DNA of 13,629 bases, taken from Planctomycetota bacterium (GTDB lineage Bacteria > Planctomycetota > Phycisphaerae > Phycisphaerales > SM1A02). A program made the position numbers and the translations under genes. The stretch lies in contig QWPU01000042.1 in NCBI GenBank assembly GCA_003671065.1, positions 1 to 13,629 of the forward strand. The letters run 5' to 3'. The notes under the pieces are model-generated. The model had not been told where the DNA came from. It worked only from the letters and a program-made list of their open reading frames with translations, and made no database searches. This document shows positions 7,556 through 13,514 of this stretch, piece after piece. The stretch's first letter is position 1. Every line of letters begins with the position of its first letter.

Positions 7556-9229
7556 ATGAGCACCGCGAAAACCGCTTCCACACCCGCATCAACCTCCACT
7601 CCGCGCATCGACCCCGAGACTGTCACGATCTCAGGCTACGCAGTGAGCGAGCGCTACGGCCCCGACTCAGTGGTCACGCAGGATCCGAGCAATCCCGCGA
7701 AGCCTCACGCGCGCATCGGCGAAGCGGGGCAGTTTCCGTTTACGCGCGGCGTGCACAAGACGATGTATCGCTCGCGCTTGTGGACCATGCGTCAATTCGC
7801 AGGTTTCGGCAGCGCCGATGACACCAACAAGCGCTTCAAGTATCTGCTCGAGAACGCGAAGGGTGGCAAGTCAAACACGGGCCTTTCGACAGCGTTTGAT
7901 CTCCCCACGCTCATGGGCCGTGATTCCGATGATGCGCTCAGCGCTGGTGAAGTCGGTCGTTGCGGCGTTGCGGTTGCATCGATCGAAGACATGCATCGTC
8001 TCTACGCGGACATTCCTGTCGGCGAGGTGACGGTGTCGCAAACCATCAACGCGCCTGCAGCTGTGATTTGGGGCATGTATCTCGCGCACGCGCAAGAGCG
8101 CTCGATTCCGTGGACCTCGCTCGGTGGCACGCTGCAGAACGACATCTTGAAGGAGTTCCACGCGCAGAACGAGTTCATTTATCCGCCTGAACCAAGCGTG
8201 AAACTCGTCATCGACACCATTGAGTTCGCTGCGCAACACTTGCCGAAGTGGAACTCCGTGTCGATCTCGGGTTACCACATTCGCGAAGCAGGTTCGACGG
8301 CCACGCAAGAGCTTGCCTTCACGCTGCGTGACGGTATGGAATATGTTGAAGAATGCATCAAGCGCGGACTTGATGTCGATGCCTTCGCGCCGCGCCTCTC
8401 CTTCTTCTTCAACAGTCACAACGAGTTCTTCGAAGAGATCTGCAAGCTGCGTGCCGCGCGTCGCATCTGGGCGAAAGCGATGCGCGATCGTTTCGGCGCC
8501 AAGCACGAGCGCTCGCAACTTATGCGCACGCATGTGCAAACCGCTGGTTGCTCGCTCACTGAGCAGCAACCGCTCAACAACATTGTGCGCGTGGCATTGC
8601 AAGCGCTCGCTGGTGTGCTCGGTGGTTGCCAGAGTTTGCACACTGACTCGATGGATGAAACGCTCGGCCTTCCGACTGAGACCGCCGTGCGTGTTGCGTT
8701 GCGCACGCAACAAATCATCGCCCATGAATCAGGCGTGCATCGCACGGTTGATCCACTCGGCGGATCATGGTTTGTCGAGGCGCTCACCGATCAAATGGAT
8801 CACGACGCCAGCGCAATCATCCGCGAGATCGACGACATGGGCGGCGTGGTCGCAGGCATCAATCAAGGCTATTTCCGCCGTCAAATCGCAGAAGCGAGCT
8901 ATCGCTTCGGTCAAGAGATGGAAGCGGGCGATCGCCTTGTTGTCGGCATGAACGCGTACACCGAAGGCAACAATGAGCAACAAGTAGAGATCCTTCAGAT
9001 TCCGCACACAGTGGAAACCGAGCAATGCGAGCGCCTCGCGAAATTGCGCGCCTCGAGATCCAACGACGAAGTGAAGCGTTCGCTCAACGCGATTCGAACC
9101 GCCGCGCGCGAAGGCGTGAATGTGATGCCGTCACTCGTCGCTGCATCGCTCGCGCGTTGCACCCTCGGTGAGCAAGTGCAAGCTATGGCCGATGCATACG
9201 GCCGCTATTCGGGCGGACCTGAGTGGTGA
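7556..9229 (+). CDS. icmA: Isobutyryl-CoA mutase-type large subunit (B12-dependent acyl-CoA mutase)
   Basis: Catalytic subunit (557 residues) of a coenzyme-B12 radical mutase rearranging acyl-CoA skeletons, probably isobutyryl-CoA to n-butyryl-CoA. Only the TIM-barrel substrate domain is present. The B12-binding domain with DxHxxG is missing, as in large subunits that pair with a separate small subunit, and none is encoded nearby. Substrate residues: Phe81 in RQFAGFG (Tyr89 in Propionibacterium methylmalonyl-CoA mutase, Phe80 in isobutyryl-CoA mutase); Gln204 in FHAQNEF (Arg207 versus Gln198); His241 in SISGYHIREAG (His244). Gln204 to His241 spacing is the same as Arg207 to His244. Ala113 in STAFDLPT argues against 2-hydroxyisobutyryl-CoA mutase, which has Asp there. 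A five-residue insertion (around KSNTG, 105-109) lies between Phe81 and Gln204. The ATG at 7556 starts a short Ser/Thr/Pro/Ala leader; an in-frame ATG at 7514 is less likely. The family is certain; the exact substrate is inferred. Confidence 0.93.
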   Translation: MSTAKTASTPASTSTPRIDPETVTISGYAVSERYGPDSVVTQDPSNPAKPHARIGEAGQFPFTRGVHKTMYRSRLWTMRQFAGFGSADDTNKRFKYLLENAKGGKSNTGLSTAFDLPTLMGRDSDDALSAGEVGRCGVAVASIEDMHRLYADIPVGEVTVSQTINAPAAVIWGMYLAHAQERSIPWTSLGGTLQNDILKEFHAQNEFIYPPEPSVKLVIDTIEFAAQHLPKWNSVSISGYHIREAGSTATQELAFTLRDGMEYVEECIKRGLDVDAFAPRLSFFFNSHNEFFEEICKLRAARRIWAKAMRDRFGAKHERSQLMRTHVQTAGCSLTEQQPLNNIVRVALQALAGVLGGCQSLHTDSMDETLGLPTETAVRVALRTQQIIAHESGVHRTVDPLGGSWFVEALTDQMDHDASAIIREIDDMGGVVAGINQGYFRRQIAEASYRFGQEMEAGDRLVVGMNAYTEGNNEQQVEILQIPHTVETEQCERLAKLRASRSNDEVKRSLNAIRTAAREGVNVMPSLVAASLARCTLGEQVQAMADAYGRYSGGPEW

Positions 9230-9233
9230 GACG

Positions 9234-9252
9234 GGAGTGGTGCGACTGCTCC
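9234..9252 (+). terminator. Weak hairpin after the mutase gene
   Basis: An 8-bp stem (GGAGTGGT with ACTGCTCC, two G-U pairs) with a 3-base loop, 5 bases after the mutase stop. No U-tract follows, so it is at best a weak or factor-assisted terminator, and chance is possible. Confidence 0.25.
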
Positions 9253-9404
9253 GCGCGCGAATCATAAAACTAACACTCAAATAATGATGATCCCGTACTT
9301 CCTGAGAAGCGCTCAGACGGAGATCTAGCACACCATCGAAGTCCGACTGCCGCAGCCGCTCCAGTCAAATGTATTTTAGGTCAACTGTGGTTGACATGAG
9401 CGAT
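9253..9404 (+). promoter_or_regulatory. Leader region before the secreted-protein gene cluster
   Basis: Region between the mutase and the DUF1573-like gene. The AT-rich stretch at about 9263-9290 stands out from its GC-rich surroundings and is the most likely promoter site for the downstream cluster, but I could not define -35/-10 boxes with confidence. Confidence 0.3.
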
Positions 9405-9415
9405 GGAGGGGGGGG
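9405..9415 (+). repeat. G-rich tract (GGA followed by eight G) before the anchored protein start
   Basis: Eight consecutive G residues at 9408-9415 preceded by GGA. If translation starts at 9429 the tract is an over-long Shine-Dalgarno with a 13-base gap to the ATG. If translation starts at 9396 or 9369 it encodes Gly-Gly-Gly and a slip would shift the frame. Confidence 0.6.
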
Positions 9416-9428
9416 TATCTTCCCTTTC

Positions 9429-10358
9429 ATGGTTCGGCGCCTCATAACTCTCGTAGTCCTCATAGGAGGGATCGCAACTTGGATGCTCACAAGTCGCACC
9501 GAAGATCCAACGGTGAAGGTCGAGGGCGCGGGCAGTGATGTTGGCAGCGAGGTTGGCAGCGAGCAGCCGCACGCAGTGGGAAAAGACGCGCTTACCAGAG
9601 TGGGGAAATTCGAACGATCCGTTGAATTTCAGTCGGAAGAGTTTCCACAATCCATCGTGATCTCACTCGGAGAACTCCCAAGTGATGGCACGCTGGAGGG
9701 TTTGATTCGATGCAAAAATCTTACCAAGCAGTCGATTGATCTCTCTCGCGCGGTTACCACGTGCGGATGCATGGTCGTCAACGGAACAGCGTTGCAGCCC
9801 GCTCAACAGGGCGTACTCTCCTTCTCGCTTCGTTCCTCAAACCTGTTCGCACCGCGCGGAGAGGTCGCCGTATACCTCCCGTCTGGTAAGGGTGTGGTTC
9901 GCTGTATCACTTTCAATTGGAGCCATGCACCCGCAGGCGTTTTGGTTGGTGAGCAGTTGGAGTGTTCAAGTTCTGATCTTGTTTTGATCGATATTTTCGG
10001 CTTGGTGGCTTCGGGGGTTCCAACAGATCGGGGCTATCCCACAGAACTGCCCGCGCCGCTTCCTGAGGTCGAGATGCTGTGTGTCGACTGGGTCTGGCGT
10101 TCAATTCCCGCCGTCTGGAGAGCCGAGCCGCTCAGCCCGAGAAAGCTCGGCTCAACAATCGCAGTCTGGAGCGGGCACTTGGAAGTGTGCAGGACCGATC
10201 TCATTGACTCTGCTGCTGCGTCATTTGTCGCGATGCCCACGGCATCCACGCGAGTTCAGGTGCGCATCCATGCTCCAGGGTGGAGCCGTTCGCAAGTCGT
10301 TGAGCTCGACACCGCTCGCGCTGTCGATCTCTCTCATTCCTCAGTTACATTGAAGTAA
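9429..10358 (+). CDS. Membrane-anchored DUF1573-like protein
   Basis: A 309-residue protein with an N-terminal signal anchor (MVRRLITLVVLIGGIATWML), so it is probably held in the cytoplasmic membrane with the bulk outside. A low-complexity Gly-Ser-Asp/Glu-Val linker (about 36-46) is coded by a 12-bp repeat. Residues about 65-170 resemble DUF1573: a beta-sandwich-like pattern with GTLEGLIRCKNLTKQSIDL and then TTCGCMV, the paired cysteines Cys112 and Cys114 typical of that family, which is common in Planctomycetes and Bacteroidetes. The rest (170-309) is beta-rich and unrecognised. Starts at 9369 and 9396 are in frame, but 9429 puts two Arg directly before the hydrophobic segment and has a G-rich Shine-Dalgarno upstream. 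It is first of a compact plus-strand cluster, with 18 bp to the next gene. The molecular role of DUF1573 proteins is not known to me. Confidence 0.72.
   Translation: MVRRLITLVVLIGGIATWMLTSRTEDPTVKVEGAGSDVGSEVGSEQPHAVGKDALTRVGKFERSVEFQSEEFPQSIVISLGELPSDGTLEGLIRCKNLTKQSIDLSRAVTTCGCMVVNGTALQPAQQGVLSFSLRSSNLFAPRGEVAVYLPSGKGVVRCITFNWSHAPAGVLVGEQLECSSSDLVLIDIFGLVASGVPTDRGYPTELPAPLPEVEMLCVDWVWRSIPAVWRAEPLSPRKLGSTIAVWSGHLEVCRTDLIDSAAASFVAMPTASTRVQVRIHAPGWSRSQVVELDTARAVDLSHSSVTLK
9531..9566 (+). repeat. 12-bp tandem repeat, three copies, inside the DUF1573-like gene
   Basis: Three imperfect copies of GGCAGCGAGGTT at 9531-9542, 9543-9554 and 9555-9566, coding Gly-Ser-Asp/Glu-Val/Gln. They form a flexible acidic linker just after the membrane anchor. 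Confidence 0.75.
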
Positions 10359-10361
10359 ATC

Positions 10362-10366
10362 AGGAG
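10362..10366 (+). promoter_or_regulatory. Ribosome binding site of the Cys-rich protein gene
   Basis: AGGAG, 10 bases before the ATG at 10377, within the 18-bp gap to the upstream gene. It is one of the clearest Shine-Dalgarno sites in the window. Confidence 0.7.
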
Positions 10367-10376
10367 TACATTTTTC

Positions 10377-10790
10377 ATGATCAATCCCCTTCGATCACGC
10401 GCCATTTGCCTCTCGGTTGTAGGACTGGTCACGGCTACATTGATGGCGATTCCGACAACGCCACCGGGCGGTCCGGAGATTCTCGACACGGTAGAAACAA
10501 CGCATCCCAACAAAGCTTGCGTGACCATTCCGAGTTGCCCTGGCGCTCGAGGTCAGACAGGTGTCTTTGGCAGCGAGTGCGGTTACTGCATGGTTCAGTG
10601 GACTCAGAAGCAGTGCGGTGACGGTGAGCCCGTAGGAACATGCTATGAGTTTCTCTATCGAGCGGGAGGCACGAGTTGTGGGGTGCGCTTCGTCAATGGA
10701 ACAATCAGCCCAAATGGGAATTGCGTTGGCGCTGTTGCGAGTGGGATTTGCTACAGAAAAACGTGCCTGATAGAATTGCCGGGCGTCTAA
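10377..10790 (+). CDS. Small secreted protein with ten cysteines, family unknown
   Basis: A 137-residue protein I do not recognise. Residues 1-24 form a signal peptide (Arg6, Arg8, then a hydrophobic core, ending near TLMA). The mature part contains ten cysteines (48, 54, 68, 71, 80, 89, 101, 116, 125, 130), an even number compatible with five disulfides. It is rich in Gly, Thr and Pro with few charged residues, as in a compact extracellular disulfide-stabilised domain. A CGYC pair at 68-71 could also bind metal or be redox-active, but no thioredoxin-like context is visible. A strong AGGAG fixes the start. It lies 18 bp after the DUF1573-like gene, and its TAA overlaps the ATG of the next gene by one base, so it is the middle of a translationally coupled operon. 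No function is assigned. Confidence 0.82.
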   Translation: MINPLRSRAICLSVVGLVTATLMAIPTTPPGGPEILDTVETTHPNKACVTIPSCPGARGQTGVFGSECGYCMVQWTQKQCGDGEPVGTCYEFLYRAGGTSCGVRFVNGTISPNGNCVGAVASGICYRKTCLIELPGV

Positions 10791-11896
10791 TGAGGCACGC
10801 AGCATTTTTTCAGACGCGGATGCGAGCGCTGCTGCGCATTGCCGTCGTGCTGTGCTTGTCGTGTCCGGCGATCGTCCTACTGGCAGCGCAGTCCGATGAA
10901 GTTTCTCGTGCGCCGAAGGCAGCGTTGACGCACGCGAAAGACTGCGTTGCAGTTCGCGTTCTCGGCCGACAGAAACCGACGCCGACCTTACTTCGCTACA
11001 GCCAGCAAGAGACGGAGATCGACGCGGGATCGATGGAAGAACATGTGCATCCGCCTATCGAGTACGAGTTTGTGAGTGACGGAGAGTGTTGGCGCATTCG
11101 TTCGGGCGCGATGATTCAATCGTGCGACGGCGGCAAGGTCAGCGCTCGGAATCTTCAAGCGAGAGACCTCACGCTTCTGCCAACTGGATCCACGCCTCAC
11201 TACGAGTCGGTCATGTTCATCCTCACTCAGGCGCACGAATTCAAACTCGTTATTCCGCCGACTGCATTTCTGAGCGCGTGTGCGTGTGCGTTTGGAGTGC
11301 CCAGTCGCGATGCCGCACCCGAGGAAATGTCGGAGGAAATGTCGGAGGATATGTCGGAGGAAATGTCGGAGGATATCTCGGAGGGTAAGTCGACTTTGGA
11401 TGCGACGGCGCCTTCGCCCGAGACGGCAGTGAATGTGTTGGGTTGGAAGCACCGAATTGAATATGAACGCTGTGGTGAGGGCCTTGTTCGTTCATGGGAG
11501 TTAGTGATTCCTCCTGCTGCGAACACGAACGCGGTGGTGCCTGAACGACATGTCCGCGTCGAGGTCACCGAATCGGATTCGAATGGCTGGCCCCTCAAAG
11601 TGATTCGCTCCGTTGAGGAATGGAGCGGCGGCGCGAAGGTGCGGGTCGTCGGGAGTACAACGCTTACCGTGACAGAGCGAAGACCATTCGATCGAGTGAG
11701 AGACGCCGATCGATTGAATCTTCCTTCGCTTGCGAACGGTTGGACAATCAACGATACGACACGGAATTTGAACTATGTGTACAACCACACTGAATTCTCT
11801 ATCGCCGGCATCGAGCTCACTGCGAAAGCCCCGATTCGATTGCATCCTGATGCTCTGCGGCTGCGGGACATCCTGTCGGATGCGCAAGCGAAGTGA
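10790..11896 (+). CDS. Secreted protein with acidic tandem-repeat spacer, family unknown
   Basis: A 368-residue protein of unknown function. Its ATG shares a base with the TAA of the upstream gene (TAATG), suggesting translational coupling; no good Shine-Dalgarno is present. An alternative ATG at 10820 would give a shorter signal peptide, and an ATG at 10676 would overlap the upstream gene out of frame and is rejected. Residues 1-33 are a signal peptide (core around MRALLRIAVVLCLSC, ending LLAA). Two beta-rich segments, about 40-170 and 210-345, flank a repetitive acidic spacer of Glu/Asp-Met-Ser units (178-201). The second segment contains a Val-, Thr- and Arg-rich pattern suggesting a beta-sheet domain. 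A tract of Cys-Ala-Cys (about 162-165) precedes the spacer. Probably periplasmic or extracellular; no catalytic motif seen. Confidence 0.78.
   Translation: MRHAAFFQTRMRALLRIAVVLCLSCPAIVLLAAQSDEVSRAPKAALTHAKDCVAVRVLGRQKPTPTLLRYSQQETEIDAGSMEEHVHPPIEYEFVSDGECWRIRSGAMIQSCDGGKVSARNLQARDLTLLPTGSTPHYESVMFILTQAHEFKLVIPPTAFLSACACAFGVPSRDAAPEEMSEEMSEDMSEEMSEDISEGKSTLDATAPSPETAVNVLGWKHRIEYERCGEGLVRSWELVIPPAANTNAVVPERHVRVEVTESDSNGWPLKVIRSVEEWSGGAKVRVVGSTTLTVTERRPFDRVRDADRLNLPSLANGWTINDTTRNLNYVYNHTEFSIAGIELTAKAPIRLHPDALRLRDILSDAQAK
11321..11392 (+). repeat. 12-bp tandem repeat, six copies, coding an acidic Met-Ser spacer
   Basis: Six head-to-tail units of consensus GAGGAAATGTCG at 11321, 11333, 11345, 11357, 11369 and 11381. 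Copies 1, 2 and 4 are identical, 3 differs by one base, and 5 and 6 have more changes. Each unit codes four residues (Glu-Glu/Asp-Met-Ser), so gain or loss of units keeps the reading frame. Confidence 0.92.
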
Positions 11897-11907
11897 CTGT
11901 GCAAGAT

Positions 11908-11945
11908 CCGCTGCGGAGTTCGCAGCAGCGGCCTGGGCCGGTTTT
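11908..11945 (+). terminator. Possible hairpins with T-run between the third and fourth cluster genes
   Basis: Shortly after the stop at 11896 there is a stem CTGCG/CGCAG (11911-11915 with 11921-11925). It is followed by a short stem CGGC/GCCG with a 4-base loop (11929-11940) and then G and four T (11942-11945). This may be a weak terminator or attenuator that lowers expression of the fourth gene. The stems are short, so confidence is low. Confidence 0.25.
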
Positions 11946-11960
11946 CAACGACTGACATCG

Positions 11961-13364
11961 ATGCTGAGAAACCGATTTGGCGCATGTTGCGTCGTCATCA
12001 CTAGATCGTTGGTTGTGTGCTCTCTCGCGCTGCTCAATACACCTGCAGGGCAAGCCCAGACACCAGCAGTCAGCGGCGCGCCAATCTCCCAGTCCGATCT
12101 GATCTGGATCAACGCTGGGTTTTTCGTTGCTCCACTCGCGCCGTGTGATCTGCCGAGCCGTCTGTCCTTGAAGAGTGGTGACGAAGTAGATGAGATCGCC
12201 GCGGTTGCGCGCGCTACATCTCGCGCCGCGCTATGGAACACACTGCGTGAGGCTGTGCTCGGCGCTGCGGGAGCAATGAAAGCTGGGCTGAGTGAGCTCG
12301 ATACCGCTGAGCTGGGAGTCCAACTGAAATGGGACATCACGCGTTCAGAGGTGCTCCCAAAGTGGATTGCGCGGATCGAATTGGCCAACGACGCGATTCT
12401 GAAGTTCGAATGCACCACTGATGAAGCAGCCCTTGCGCAGCGCCGAGCGTGGGTCCGCTGCCGCGCGACTGCTGGTCACAATCGTGGTGGACTTGCTGAA
12501 GACGCGCCCGCCGCCATGGATGCCGACCTGTGGCTTCAGAAACAGGTTGAGGACCACGAGGCCTGTGTGGCATGGCTCAAACCACTGTTCGAGAATGCCG
12601 CGGACTGTCCGGAGGAGTGGGCAGTGATGCGCAGTGAGTTCGCGCGCACCACCTCAGCACTCAGGAGCGATCTTTCGCGGCGTAGCTTTGCAGCAACCAC
12701 GCGCAAGGCGCGCGAGCGTCGTGACCTTGACGATGAGGCGCTCCGAAACGCGTTAGCCGCATCCGAGGCGAGTTCAAGGCGTTGGCGTCAGCACAATGAT
12801 CAATATCTCACGCAGATTGAGAGTTTCGCGCTGCAGGCGAATCGAGTCGCCGATGCAGCCTTGATCCGCTGCAAGTTTCTGCACGCCGAGAATTCGCTTC
12901 TGTTTGGAGAACGCGCGATCTACGCGGAGTCGCTCGTTGCCGCTGCCAAGTATGCGAGTGCGCAAGACCCAGCGCGTAAGGATGAATTCGCAGCGGCGCT
13001 GTTGAGTGTGCTTCGGGAGTACGCGCGGGCAAGCGCCGAGGCAGCGCAGGCCATTGTGACGGCAGAACGGCGAAGCCGAGTATGGCGCGCGGGTTCACGC
13101 TCGGCTGACGAAACTATCCTCGATGTGCTTGCTCGCGCGCAGCGGGCCGGTGAGGCGCGCGAGCAACTCATGAAGCGACAATTACTCGCTGTGCTGCAGT
13201 GGCTCCCAGAGGAGTCGGACCTCGAGTTTGGAACAACGCTTCGCACACTTCAAGCGCCTGAGAATCTGGGATCGATGGGCGAGTGGAGGCTCATCGTCGA
13301 CATGAGCAAACTGATGATGCGCCGAAATCCTCGCGACACTCCTGACGCACCCGAAAAACCATGA
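11961..13364 (+). CDS. Secreted, mostly alpha-helical protein of unknown family
   Basis: A 467-residue protein I do not recognise. Residues 1 to about 31 form a signal peptide (core CVVITRSLVVCSLALL, end GQA/Q). The mature chain is rich in Ala, Arg and Glu. From about residue 190 onward it is nearly all predicted-helix-like sequence with coiled-coil-like stretches (for example the region around LSRRSFAATTRKARERRDL, and about 380-440). Few glycines interrupt it. Cysteines are sparse and there is no catalytic motif. The ATG at 11961 was chosen because the signal peptide starts there; the frame is open upstream to an ATG at 11775, but that would overlap the previous gene by 122 bases and hide the signal peptide. 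Shine-Dalgarno is weak. It lies 64 bp after the repeat-containing gene and is probably the last gene of the cluster. It may be a periplasmic scaffold or sensor-like helical protein; that is a guess. Confidence 0.75.
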   Translation: MLRNRFGACCVVITRSLVVCSLALLNTPAGQAQTPAVSGAPISQSDLIWINAGFFVAPLAPCDLPSRLSLKSGDEVDEIAAVARATSRAALWNTLREAVLGAAGAMKAGLSELDTAELGVQLKWDITRSEVLPKWIARIELANDAILKFECTTDEAALAQRRAWVRCRATAGHNRGGLAEDAPAAMDADLWLQKQVEDHEACVAWLKPLFENAADCPEEWAVMRSEFARTTSALRSDLSRRSFAATTRKARERRDLDDEALRNALAASEASSRRWRQHNDQYLTQIESFALQANRVADAALIRCKFLHAENSLLFGERAIYAESLVAAAKYASAQDPARKDEFAAALLSVLREYARASAEAAQAIVTAERRSRVWRAGSRSADETILDVLARAQRAGEAREQLMKRQLLAVLQWLPEESDLEFGTTLRTLQAPENLGSMGEWRLIVDMSKLMMRRNPRDTPDAPEKP

Positions 13365-13389
13365 ACCCACAATTCGGCTTCAGTTTCTC

Positions 13390-13514
13390 TCGCGCATGAA
13401 TCAGGCGTGCATCACACGGTTGATCCACTCGGCGAATCATGGTTTGTCGAAGCGCTCACCGATCAGAGGGATCACGACGCGAGCGCGATCATTCGCGAGA
13501 TGGACGACGACGGC
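13390..13514 (+). pseudogene. Isolated 125-bp fragment of an acyl-CoA mutase gene
   Basis: This stretch matches bases 8718-8842 of the mutase gene in the same orientation, with a constant offset of 4672 and about 112 of 125 identical positions counted by eye, without gaps. In the mutase frame it codes HHTVDPLGESWFVEALTD and continues to an IIREMDD segment, corresponding to mutase residues near 388-429. About half of the codon changes are synonymous; others change conserved residues (Gly to Glu, Met to Arg, Arg to His). Homology stops abruptly on both sides. The frame runs on to a stop at 13604 but the added residues are not mutase-like, so this is a remnant and not a gene. It could come from the nearby gene or from a paralogue elsewhere. 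Confidence 0.85.

Noticed and set aside
7871..8725. 284-codon minus-strand frame opposite the mutase
   Set aside because: Shadow of the mutase gene; no recognisable motif.
10676..10789. Upstream extension of the repeat-spacer protein to the ATG at 10676
   Set aside because: It would overlap the Cys-rich gene in another frame and would put a Trp/Arg-rich stretch before the signal peptide.
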